Below are positions 22,309 through 30,779 of a DNA stretch of 44,742 nt, piece by piece. Position 1 is the stretch's first letter. The number at the start of each line of letters is the position of its first letter. The notes under the pieces were generated by a model. It was not told where the DNA came from and ran no database searches. It saw only the letters and a list, made by a program, of their open reading frames with translations. This stretch comes from Salinimicrobium sp964572365 (lineage in GTDB: Bacteria; Bacteroidota; Bacteroidia; Flavobacteriales; Flavobacteriaceae). The stretch is taken from positions 1 to 44,742 of the forward strand of contig CAZNFK010000005.1 of assembly GCA_964572365.1 (NCBI GenBank), given 5' to 3'. Position numbers and translations under genes: made by a program.

Positions 22309-23253
22309 ATGATCCTAAGCCTCACCATAAATCCCGCCCTTGATCTGTATTCCCGTGTCGATAAGGTTTTCCCAGGGGAAAAGCTAAGATGTGAAAAGGC
22401 AAAACTTGATCCTGGCGGTGGAGGTGTGAATGTCTCGAGGGTGATCCAACGCCTGGGAGGGGAAACAACGGCTCTTTATACCTGCGGAGGCTATACGGGT
22501 GAGGTCTTTAAAGATCTCCTGGAAAAAGAAGGAGTGAAACAGGATACTGTTGAGGTCGCAGGTGATGTTAGGCAAAATATAGCCATTACAGAAACTTCTT
22601 CAGGAGAATTGTACAGATTCGGGTTTCCCGGTCCCAGCCTCACAGAAACCGAATATGAGGATTTTCTCACTAAGCTCAATCTTTATAAAAAAGCCGATTT
22701 TTGGGTAGCCAGCGGAAGCCTTCCGCCGGGAGTACCCGAAGATTTCTATTCCAGGGCAGCCGCAAAGGCAAAAGAGAACGACGTGAAGTTTGTGTTGGAT
22801 ACTTCCGGAAAGGCCTACTCCGGAATTTTAGAAGTAGGGGCATACCTGTTAAAGCCAAACATGAATGAACTGGAGGACCTGGTAGGAGAAAAGGCGGAAA
22901 ATGAACAGGAACAAAAAGAATTATTGCTGAAGATACTGGAAAAGTACCCCGTTGAGGTCATTGTACTTTCTTTAGGCTCAAAAGGGGCTTTGCTGGCGAC
23001 AAAAGGGAAAGTAAGACATTTCCCGGCACCTGCCGTGGTACCTATAAGTTCAATAGGAGCGGGTGACAGTATGGTGGCGGGTATTGTTTACAGCCTTTCA
23101 CGGGGAGATGAACTTGAAAAAGCCATTCTTTACGGACTTGCCTGCGGAAGCGCTACCATCAAATCTCCCGGAACCGAACTCCTTCAAAAAGACGATGTAG
23201 AGCCTCTTTTTCAAACACTTCAGGAAAAAGTGTCAAATAATGATCTTCCCTAA
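22309..23253 (+). CDS. pfkB: PfkB family phosphofructokinase (Pfk-2 type)
   Basis: 314 residues from the ATG at 22309 (MILSLTINPALDLYSRVDKV); the in-frame TTG two codons earlier is not needed. Ribokinase-fold motifs: GGGGVNVSRVIQRLGG, KPNMNELEDLVG, and the catalytic/anion-hole SSIGAGDSMVAG. The KPNMNEL motif and overall length fit E. coli Pfk-2 and 1-phosphofructokinase relatives, with fructose-6-phosphate as the likeliest substrate. It is first in an operon with the second cation ATPase, the beta-PGM/TPP fusion and GH65, so sugar phosphate released by those enzymes can enter glycolysis. In M. tuberculosis pfkB is DosR-controlled. Confidence 0.88.
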   Translation: MILSLTINPALDLYSRVDKVFPGEKLRCEKAKLDPGGGGVNVSRVIQRLGGETTALYTCGGYTGEVFKDLLEKEGVKQDTVEVAGDVRQNIAITETSSGELYRFGFPGPSLTETEYEDFLTKLNLYKKADFWVASGSLPPGVPEDFYSRAAAKAKENDVKFVLDTSGKAYSGILEVGAYLLKPNMNELEDLVGEKAENEQEQKELLLKILEKYPVEVIVLSLGSKGALLATKGKVRHFPAPAVVPISSIGAGDSMVAGIVYSLSRGDELEKAILYGLACGSATIKSPGTELLQKDDVEPLFQTLQEKVSNNDLP

Positions 23254-23270
23254 ATAAAACCAGAGAAACT

Positions 23271-26000
23271 GTGGCTTCAGAAAAGAAAATGAAGATCGAG
23301 GATGCCTATCGCAGGGAATTTACGCAGGTAGCAGAAGAGCTTTCTGCCGATCCCGAAAATGGATTGTCAAAAGGTGAAGCACACAAAAGACTGAAGAAAT
23401 TCGGGCGCAATAAACTCAATGAAAGTAAGACACGAAGCATCTGGGATCTTATTATCTCGCAAGTGAACAACCCTGTGATCTACCTGCTAACGGCAGCAGC
23501 GATCCTTGCCTTCAGTTTTGGAGACCTGCCCGAAGGCATAGCAATTCTTGTGGTGCTTTTAGTCAATACGATCATTGGGTTCTGGATGGAATTCCAGGCT
23601 CAAAAATCTATGGAAGCCATCAGGAAGATGGATCGTATAGAGGCCAATGTAATTAGGGATGGGGAACAGACCCCGATCGATGCTGAAGAGGTAGTGCCTG
23701 GTGACTTGCTTATCATCGAAGCGGGAGATCTTGTTCCTGCCGATGCCCGCATCGTTGAGGCCACAGAGCTAAAAATAGATGAATCTCCCCTTACGGGAGA
23801 ATCTGTTCCTGTAGATAAATCTTCTGAAGCAATAAAGGAGGAGAAGCAGGTGGCAGACCGTACCAATATTGTTTATAAGGGTACTGCTGTTACCGCCGGG
23901 AAAGGAAGCGCCCTGGTATTTGGGACAGGAATGAAAACCGAAGTAGGAAACATTTCTTCGCTGGTCGAGGAACAGGAGGATACTGAAACTCCTCTCACCC
24001 GGAAATTGAACAAGCTAACCACAAACCTTATCTGGGTCATTCTGGCCATGGCCGCAGCTTTTTTCCTGATAGGCTGGCTGGCAGGCAAAGAACTATACCA
24101 GCTGGTACAGACCTCTATCGCCTGGGCCATTGCCGCCATTCCCGAGGGGCTGCCTATTGTCGCCAGTATTGCACTGGCCAGGGGGATGTTCAGGTTGTCA
24201 AAAAAGAATGTGCTCATCAAAAAACTCAGTGCTGTGGAAACCCTGGGGGAGACTACCGTTATCTTTACAGATAAGACCGGCACTCTTACCAAAAATCAGT
24301 TAACGGTAGATACTTTGTGTTTTCCCGGGGAAAAACTGCTGAAGGTAGACTGGCATTCAAACGAGAAACCCATGGTTGAAGGAGCAGGCGAGGATGATGA
24401 AAATTATAAGCAGGTTCTTAAGATCGCTGTTCTGGCAAATGACGCTTCGCTGCCCGAAAATGTAGAGGAAAAAGAGAAAGAAACAGAAGAAGATGGTAAG
24501 GCTGTTGCGAAGGGTGATCCGCTGGAAGTTGCTCTGCTTCACCTGGTAAATAAATTAGATCCCGAACTTTTTAGGGAACTGCAGGGGCTGGAGCGGGAAC
24601 TTCATGATCCCTTTGATTCTGAATCTATGGTCATGGGCACGGTATACGCCGAAAACGATGACTATTATGTTGCGGGAAAAGGTTCTCCCGATGCCATTTT
24701 AGACCGCTGTAAGGAGATACTGAAACAGGGGGAGACACATCCATTCTCTGAGGAAGACAAAGAGGAGTGGAAGAAAAAAAACAATCAGCTTTCAGAAGAC
24801 GGACTTAGGGTGCTGGCTTTTGGCTATAAAAACACCGATATACTTCCAGAAGGGGAAGAAGCCGAAGATTTTCTTCACGACCTGGTCTTTGTGGGGCTGG
24901 TTGGTTTTCTGGATCCCCCGCGAAAAGAGGTCGCCGCCTCCATGGAAACTTGTAAAGAAGCCGGGATCAAGGTGGTGATGGTTACAGGCGATCATCCCGG
25001 GACCGCAAAAAATGTCGGAAAACAGGTACATCTGTTTTCGGAAGAAGAAATTGATGAAACTGCGGTGATGCACGGTAAACACCTGCAGGAGGAAATGGAT
25101 AATAACCACGGAGAGAGACTGGTAGATACTGCTGTTTTCTCAAGGGTTGACCCCGAGCAGAAGCTGGATCTTATAAAGCATTTTCAGGATAGGGGTGAGA
25201 TAGTGGGAATGACCGGTGACGGGGTTAATGATGCGCCGGCATTGAAAAAGGCTGATATTGGGATCGCAATGGGCAAAAGAGGTACGCAGGTAGCCCAGGA
25301 AGTTTCAGACGTGGTATTGAAAGATGATTCTTTTGATTCTATTGTGGTGGCCATCAAACAGGGCCGAATCATTTTTGGGAACATAAGGCGGTTCGTGATG
25401 TACCAGCTTTCTTACCACCTTGGGGAGATAATATTGATCGCGCTAATTAGTTTCAGCCTTTTTATCCTGCCCATTTTGCCATTGCAGTTGCTGTTCCTTA
25501 ACTTGTTGTCTGATGTTTTTCCGGCCCTTGCACTGGGAGTGGGAGAAGGAAATGAGCAGGTGATGAAGCAGCCTCCCAAAGATCCAAAAGAACCCATTAT
25601 CACGAAAAAGAACTGGATACAGATAGGAATTTATGGAATGATAATAGGTGCTGCGGTTTCAGGGGCATATTTTTATGGCCATTTTGTCTGGGAGACTTCG
25701 AAAGAGGTCAATAATAATATCGCTTTTTTCAGCCTGGCCTTTGCACAGTTTCTTCATGTGCTGAACATGCGGGAGGCAAAAGAAAATGTCTTCAATAACC
25801 AGGTCACCCGCAACAAGTACGTTTGGCTGGCGGTTATTTTTTGCGTGGCCGTATTGCTGGGGGCATATAATATTCCGGTGCTTGCAGAGGTACTTTCCTT
25901 TGAATCTCTGGGTATGAAAGAATGGATTTTGATCGCTGTGGCAAGTTTCATACCTACAGTAGTGATACAATTGATAAAACTATTACGAAAAGATTTTTAA
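23271..26000 (+). CDS. P2-type cation-transporting ATPase, second paralogue
   Basis: 909 residues from a GTG start (MASEKKMKIEDAYRR); an ATG at 23289 is an alternative. It has an N-terminal cation-ATPase domain, TGESVPVDKS, phospho-Asp334 in FTDKTGTLT, GLVGFLDPPR, VMVTGDHPGT, TGDGVNDAPALK and about ten membrane helices. M5 reads SYHLGEI, where SERCA-like pumps have Asn, and M6 reads LNLLSD, so the cation site differs from the paralogue at 19636-22149 (N to H, T to S). Ion specificity is uncertain. The neighbourhood matches ctpF in the DosR regulon. It is 17 bases downstream of pfkB and 17 upstream of the HAD fusion gene, hence one operon. Confidence 0.92.
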   Translation: MASEKKMKIEDAYRREFTQVAEELSADPENGLSKGEAHKRLKKFGRNKLNESKTRSIWDLIISQVNNPVIYLLTAAAILAFSFGDLPEGIAILVVLLVNTIIGFWMEFQAQKSMEAIRKMDRIEANVIRDGEQTPIDAEEVVPGDLLIIEAGDLVPADARIVEATELKIDESPLTGESVPVDKSSEAIKEEKQVADRTNIVYKGTAVTAGKGSALVFGTGMKTEVGNISSLVEEQEDTETPLTRKLNKLTTNLIWVILAMAAAFFLIGWLAGKELYQLVQTSIAWAIAAIPEGLPIVASIALARGMFRLSKKNVLIKKLSAVETLGETTVIFTDKTGTLTKNQLTVDTLCFPGEKLLKVDWHSNEKPMVEGAGEDDENYKQVLKIAVLANDASLPENVEEKEKETEEDGKAVAKGDPLEVALLHLVNKLDPELFRELQGLERELHDPFDSESMVMGTVYAENDDYYVAGKGSPDAILDRCKEILKQGETHPFSEEDKEEWKKKNNQLSEDGLRVLAFGYKNTDILPEGEEAEDFLHDLVFVGLVGFLDPPRKEVAASMETCKEAGIKVVMVTGDHPGTAKNVGKQVHLFSEEEIDETAVMHGKHLQEEMDNNHGERLVDTAVFSRVDPEQKLDLIKHFQDRGEIVGMTGDGVNDAPALKKADIGIAMGKRGTQVAQEVSDVVLKDDSFDSIVVAIKQGRIIFGNIRRFVMYQLSYHLGEIILIALISFSLFILPILPLQLLFLNLLSDVFPALALGVGEGNEQVMKQPPKDPKEPIITKKNWIQIGIYGMIIGAAVSGAYFYGHFVWETSKEVNNNIAFFSLAFAQFLHVLNMREAKENVFNNQVTRNKYVWLAVIFCVAVLLGAYNIPVLAEVLSFESLGMKEWILIAVASFIPTVVIQLIKLLRKDF

Positions 26001-26017
26001 CGACCAAAAATAACGAC

Positions 26018-27547
26018 ATGAAATACGCACTACGAGCGGCAATTATAGACCTTGACGGGGTTTTGACCCAAACGGCTTCTCAACATGCCCGGGCCTGGAA
26101 AATGGTGTTTGAAGAATATAATAACAGACGCAGGGAGAATGGGCTGGAACAGTTTCAGCCTTTTAGTATTGAGGAGGATTATCCAAAATATATCGATGGA
26201 ATTCCCAGGTATGACGGAGTATCTGCTTTTTTGAAGTCCAGAAATATTGAATTGCCTTATGGTTCTTCTGAAGATGGAAATAACCTGGAAACCGTCTGCG
26301 GAGTAGGAAACCAAAAAAACAGCATTTACCAGAAGCTTATTTCTGAAGAAGGAGTAAAAACATTTGAACAGAACGTTGAAACCATAAGATCCTGGAAAGA
26401 AAAAGGACTAAGAACAGCAGTGATCTCTTCAAGTAAGAATTGTAAAAAAATTCTTGAGTTAGCAGGGTTAACTGATCTTTTCGAAGTTCGTGTGGACGGG
26501 ATAATTTCCGAAGAAAAGAATATTCCGGGTAAACCCGCTCCCGACATTTTCCTGGAAGCCGCAAGACAGCTGGATGTTCCTCCTCAAGAAGCCCTGATCG
26601 TTGAAGATGCGCAAGCCGGCGTCGAGGCGGGTAAAAAAGGGAATTTCAGGCTGGTCGTTGGGATCAAAAATGCCTCAAATGAAACTGAATTGTTAGAAAA
26701 AGGAGCTGACGTGGTGGTGAATAACCTGAAGGAGCTGGACCTGGAGTTCAAAAAAAGCAGGGAAGCTAATGTTCTTCCATCGGCATTAAAATGTTTTGCA
26801 CAGGTAGCAGAAAGTTTTAGAAATGTCACTCCCTTGCTTTTTCTGGATTTTGACGGAACACTTTCCCCTATAGTAGAACATCATGAAGACGCTGAAATTT
26901 CCGACGAAATGAGGAACCTGGTGGAGGAGCTTGCAAAAAAATACCCCGTCGCGGTGGTGAGCGGCCGCGGGCTCTCAGATGTGAAAAAGAGGGTAGGTCT
27001 TCCGGAGTTATTTTATGCCGGCAGCCACGGATTTGAAATTTCAGGACCTCGGGGATTTGCCCGGGATCATGAAGAGGCGGTAAAGGTAATGCCTGTTTTT
27101 AACGAGTTACAGCCGATACTAAAAGAAAAATTAGATCATATTCCCGGGGTGGATTTTGAGCGGAAGAAATTCACCCTGGCCGTTCATTACCGGCAGGTAA
27201 AGGAAGAGCAGCAGCAGGAAGTGCAGGATGTGGTTATGAACGTCTTAAAAGATTATCCCGAAGTTACCGGTGCAGGAGGTAAAAAAGTGATCGAGATAAG
27301 ACCCGCGATTGACTGGCATAAAGGAAAAGCAGTGGAGTTTCTTAAAAAGGAGCTGAGCAAGGAAAAAAATGCCTTTTCAATTTATGTGGGTGATGACGTT
27401 ACCGATGAGGATGCCTTTAAGTTCGTAGCAAATGGTTTAGGTATTCTTGTAGGCTATCACGGCGTGGAAACCTATGCAGATTATCACCTGGAAGACTTGG
27501 AACAGGTAAAGCAATTCTTCAAGAAATTATTGAATAATGAACCTTAG
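26018..27547 (+). CDS. Beta-phosphoglucomutase / trehalose-6-phosphate phosphatase fusion
   Basis: 509 residues from the ATG at 26018 (MKYALRAAIIDLDGVLTQTA); the frame is open upstream, but that part overlaps the ATPase gene. The N-terminal HAD domain (residues 1-245) has DLDGVLT with Asp11/Asp13, the beta-PGM-like QHARAWK, SSSKN and GKPAPDIF...VEDAQAGVEAG. The C-terminal HAD domain (about 270-500) is OtsB-like: FLDFDGTLSPI with Asp277/Asp279, VSGRGLSDV and VGDDVTDEDAF. It can thus interconvert beta-glucose 1-phosphate with glucose 6-phosphate and dephosphorylate trehalose 6-phosphate. With the next gene it reproduces mycobacterial OtsB1 as two polypeptides. No trehalose-phosphate synthase gene lies in the window. 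Confidence 0.9.
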   Translation: MKYALRAAIIDLDGVLTQTASQHARAWKMVFEEYNNRRRENGLEQFQPFSIEEDYPKYIDGIPRYDGVSAFLKSRNIELPYGSSEDGNNLETVCGVGNQKNSIYQKLISEEGVKTFEQNVETIRSWKEKGLRTAVISSSKNCKKILELAGLTDLFEVRVDGIISEEKNIPGKPAPDIFLEAARQLDVPPQEALIVEDAQAGVEAGKKGNFRLVVGIKNASNETELLEKGADVVVNNLKELDLEFKKSREANVLPSALKCFAQVAESFRNVTPLLFLDFDGTLSPIVEHHEDAEISDEMRNLVEELAKKYPVAVVSGRGLSDVKKRVGLPELFYAGSHGFEISGPRGFARDHEEAVKVMPVFNELQPILKEKLDHIPGVDFERKKFTLAVHYRQVKEEQQQEVQDVVMNVLKDYPEVTGAGGKKVIEIRPAIDWHKGKAVEFLKKELSKEKNAFSIYVGDDVTDEDAFKFVANGLGILVGYHGVETYADYHLEDLEQVKQFFKKLLNNEP

Positions 27548-27549
27548 TC

Positions 27550-29955
27550 ATGGAAGGGTGGAAAGTAACATATTCTGAATACAAACCTTCAGAAGAAAGG
27601 CTGCGGGAAGCTTTATGCACCCTGGGAAACGGGTATTTTGCAACCCGGGGAGCGATTGAAGGTAGTGCAGAATCTGATACTCATTACCCCGGCACCTACC
27701 TCGCCGGAGGATACAACCGGCTTCAATCTGACCTCCACGGAAAGATAATTGAAAATGAAGACCTGGTAAGGTGGCCAGACTGGAGCATACTGAAATTCAA
27801 ACCCGAAGGTGGGGAATGGTTCAACATTGACGAAGTCCAAATTAAAAGTTTCTGCCAGGAACTTGATCTAAAAGAAGGTGTACTGGAACGTCGAATTGAA
27901 TTCAGTGATAAAGAACAGCGGGAAACTTTGCTGGTGAGCCGAAGGATAGTGAGCATGAGCAATATGCACCTCGCCGCCATAGAATGGGAAATAACCCCTC
28001 AAAACTGGTCGGGGAAGGTCACTGTGCATTCAGCTCTTGACGGGGGTGTGCTCAACAACGGGGTGGCGAGGTACAGGGAATTTAACAGCAAACATCTTAA
28101 TCTGCTCGATAAAGGGAATTTTGAAGAAGACGGCATCTTTATAAAGGTAATGAGTAACCAGTCAGAGATAGTGATGGCGCAAGCAGCAGAAACTTCGGTC
28201 TATTTCGATCTTTACGACTCTTTTGTAGACAGGCAGACCACCATAGATGACACTTATGTAGCCCAGGAATTAACTTTTGAACTTCAGGAGAAGAAAACCG
28301 CCCGGGTTGAAAAGATCATTAGCATATTCACATCAAAAGATAAAGCCATTTCAGATCCTTTATCTGAAGCCAAAAAAATTGTCAAGAGAATAACCGGTTT
28401 TGCTGAACTTCTGAGATCTCACCGGGAGGCATGGAATGAACTTTGGGAGCAGTGTGATATCACGCTGCAGGCAGATGATAACAATGACCAGTTATTGCTG
28501 CGCTTCCATATATTTCACCTTTTTCAGACCTTTACTTTAAACACCATTGACTTGGATTCCGGTATTCCAGCCAGGGGATGGCACGGAGAAGCTTATCGGG
28601 GACATATTTTCTGGGACGAGCTTTATATTTTTCCGTTTTATAACATCAGTATTCCCGAACTTACCCGAGCGCTGTTGATGTACCGCTACCGGCGACTGCC
28701 CGAGGCAAGGTTTGCAGCCAAAGAACAGGGTTATAGAGGAGCTATGTTTCCCTGGCAGAGCGGCAGTAACGGGAGAGAAGAGAGCCAGGTGATCCACCTG
28801 AATCCCGAATCAGGCAACTGGCTTCCCGATCATACTTACCTGCAACGCCACGTGAATGCAGCCATTGCTTATAACGTGTGGCAATATTTCCAGGCGACGG
28901 GAGATCTTCAGTTCTTATCATTTTACGGGGCCGAGATGATGCTGGAGATCGCCAAATTCTGGGCAAGCAAAAGCATCTTTAATGAAGAACGTCAAAAATA
29001 TGAGATCCATAATGTGGTAGGACCAGATGAATACCATACCTCCTATAAAGACTCAGATCAACCAGGATTGAAAAACAATGCTTATACAAATTTTATGGCG
29101 GTGTGGTGCCTTGTTCATGCGATGGAAGCAATGGAGAAACTCAATACCAAACGTGCCAGGGATCTCATGACCATTCTCGATATTGACGAAGATGAGCTGG
29201 CGCGTTGGGACAGGATAAGCCGCAACATGTTCATTCCGTTCATTCAGCAGGGAAAGATCATTGAACAATTTGAAGGATTTGATAGCCTGGAAGACCTGGA
29301 CTGGAAAAAGTACACCGAAAAGTACGGAGAAAATATCCGACTGGACCGGGTACTGGAGAGTGAAGGAGACAGTGTGGAGCGTTACAAGGCGGTTAAACAG
29401 CCCGATGTTTTGATGTTGTTCTATCTTTTTTCTGCCGAAGAACTTTTAGAGATCTTTGAGCGAATGGGGTATGACTTTGACACCATGGAACAGATCCCGG
29501 CAAATATTTCCTATTACCAGGATATAACCTCTCATGGTTCAACCCTTAGTAAGGTAGTGCATTCCTGGGTCTATGCCCGTTCTCACAGGGAGCGTTCCTG
29601 GCATGATTTCAAAAAGGCCCTCATCAGTGATTTTAATGACATACAGGGAGGTACTACGGCCGAAGGCATCCATCTTGGCGCTATGGCGGGTACCGTAGAT
29701 CTTATTCACCGCTGTTATACCGGGATGGAGTTTAAAAAGGAATGTCTTTATTTCAATCCCAAACTTCCCGAAAATGTGAAAGAGATCAGCTTTAGGTGCA
29801 GGTATAGGAAACACTGGTTGGAAGTACATCTTACCGATTCCTCTTTATGTCTTAAAAGTCATGGTGGTTGGCAGGATGTGATCAGGATCATCGTTAATAA
29901 AGAGGAGTTCAAGATGATCAAGGGAGAAGAGCGTACCATTGATTACAGGTATTAA
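27550..29955 (+). CDS. GH65 disaccharide phosphorylase (trehalose/kojibiose phosphorylase-like)
   Basis: 801 residues, full-length for GH65. The N-terminal beta-sandwich domain opens with LGNGYFATRGAIEG. The (alpha/alpha)6 barrel has ARGWHGEAYRGHIFWDE, the general acid Glu494 in VVGPDEYHTSYKD, and the phosphate-contacting HGSTLSKVVHSW and GTTAEGIHLGAMAGT. The inverting reaction releases beta-glucose 1-phosphate, the substrate of the beta-PGM domain encoded by the gene two bases upstream. Substrate could be trehalose, kojibiose or maltose; trehalose is favoured by the TPP partner. It is the last gene of the operon starting at pfkB. Confidence 0.92.
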   Translation: MEGWKVTYSEYKPSEERLREALCTLGNGYFATRGAIEGSAESDTHYPGTYLAGGYNRLQSDLHGKIIENEDLVRWPDWSILKFKPEGGEWFNIDEVQIKSFCQELDLKEGVLERRIEFSDKEQRETLLVSRRIVSMSNMHLAAIEWEITPQNWSGKVTVHSALDGGVLNNGVARYREFNSKHLNLLDKGNFEEDGIFIKVMSNQSEIVMAQAAETSVYFDLYDSFVDRQTTIDDTYVAQELTFELQEKKTARVEKIISIFTSKDKAISDPLSEAKKIVKRITGFAELLRSHREAWNELWEQCDITLQADDNNDQLLLRFHIFHLFQTFTLNTIDLDSGIPARGWHGEAYRGHIFWDELYIFPFYNISIPELTRALLMYRYRRLPEARFAAKEQGYRGAMFPWQSGSNGREESQVIHLNPESGNWLPDHTYLQRHVNAAIAYNVWQYFQATGDLQFLSFYGAEMMLEIAKFWASKSIFNEERQKYEIHNVVGPDEYHTSYKDSDQPGLKNNAYTNFMAVWCLVHAMEAMEKLNTKRARDLMTILDIDEDELARWDRISRNMFIPFIQQGKIIEQFEGFDSLEDLDWKKYTEKYGENIRLDRVLESEGDSVERYKAVKQPDVLMLFYLFSAEELLEIFERMGYDFDTMEQIPANISYYQDITSHGSTLSKVVHSWVYARSHRERSWHDFKKALISDFNDIQGGTTAEGIHLGAMAGTVDLIHRCYTGMEFKKECLYFNPKLPENVKEISFRCRYRKHWLEVHLTDSSLCLKSHGGWQDVIRIIVNKEEFKMIKGEERTIDYRY

Positions 29956-30053
29956 AATTATCCATTCGCTCATGATTGCCCGCCAATTTTAGCAAATAAG
30001 AAACATAGTTTGGGAAATTATATTCCTAATTTTCTTTTCTTAAATCTGAAAAA

Positions 30054-30773
30054 ATGAAATGGAGAGGAAGACGACAAAGCTCAAACGTTGAGGACAGAAG
30101 AGGCCGATCTACCGGCGGAAAAATAGCAATTGGAGGTGGGATAGTGGGACTCATCTTTGTTTTGTTCCAGCTGTTTTCGGGTGGGGATGCTACAGAGGTG
30201 CTGGATCAACTTCAGGATCAAACCACCACAAATTCAGAAACAAGAGAGTTAACAGCAGAAGAAAAAGAACTGGGAGATTTCACCGCCACAGTTTTGGCCG
30301 ATACAGAAGATGTATGGCATGAGATCTTCCAGCAAAATGGAGGAATTTACCGGGAACCGGGAATGGTGCTTTTCTCAGACGCCGTACAAACGGCGTGCGG
30401 AGGAGCTTCAGCTGCATCGGGTCCGTTTTATTGTCCTGCCGATGAAAAAGTGTATATGGACCTAAGGTTTTTNNNNNNNNNNNNNNNNNNNNNNNNNNNN
30501 NNNNNNNNNNNNNNNNNNNNNNNNNNNNNNNNNNNNNNNNNNNNNNNNNNNNNNNNNNNNNNNNNNNNNNNNCTGGAAGAAGGCGACATAGGTGAGGCTA
30601 TGAGCGCTGCCAGTGCCGTGGGGGATGATGCCATTCAAAAACGAACATCGGGAAGGGTAGTGCCCGATGCTTTCACCCATGGAACTTCAGAGCAGCGCAA
30701 GGAATGGTTCCTGAAGGGTTATAGGTCCGGGGACATCAGGCAGGGAAATACCTTTCCCGAACTTCTAAATTAA
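30054..30773 (+). CDS. YpfJ-like neutral zinc metallopeptidase family protein, interrupted by gap
   Basis: Recognised by MKWRGRRQSSNVEDRRG, one membrane segment (IAIGGGIVGLIFVLFQLFSGG), the central ACGGASAASGPFYCPADEKVYMDL and the C-terminal GRVVPDAFTHGTSEQR with SGDIRQGNTF. The 100-N gap at 30473-30572 falls where the family carries the HExxH zinc site. By comparison with E. coli YpfJ as I remember it, some 75-80 residues are missing rather than 33. Catalytic competence therefore cannot be judged. Single-pass inner membrane protein, biochemical function poorly known. Monocistronic, with a normal-looking promoter region and no regulon site. Confidence 0.88.
   Translation: MKWRGRRQSSNVEDRRGRSTGGKIAIGGGIVGLIFVLFQLFSGGDATEVLDQLQDQTTTNSETRELTAEEKELGDFTATVLADTEDVWHEIFQQNGGIYREPGMVLFSDAVQTACGGASAASGPFYCPADEKVYMDLRFXXXXXXXXXXXXXXXXXXXXXXXXXXXXXXXXXXLEEGDIGEAMSAASAVGDDAIQKRTSGRVVPDAFTHGTSEQRKEWFLKGYRSGDIRQGNTFPELLN
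30473..30572. other. 100-N scaffold gap inside the zinc peptidase gene
   Basis: Placeholder of exactly 100 N. The flanks show no overlap. It hides the expected HExxH region. Confidence 0.85.
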
Positions 30774-30779
30774 ATTTCG

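Noticed and set aside
25922..26017. N-terminal extension of the beta-PGM/TPP protein
   Set aside because: It overlaps the ATPase C-terminus in another frame and has no HAD-like residues. The ATG at 26018 starts at the expected beta-strand.
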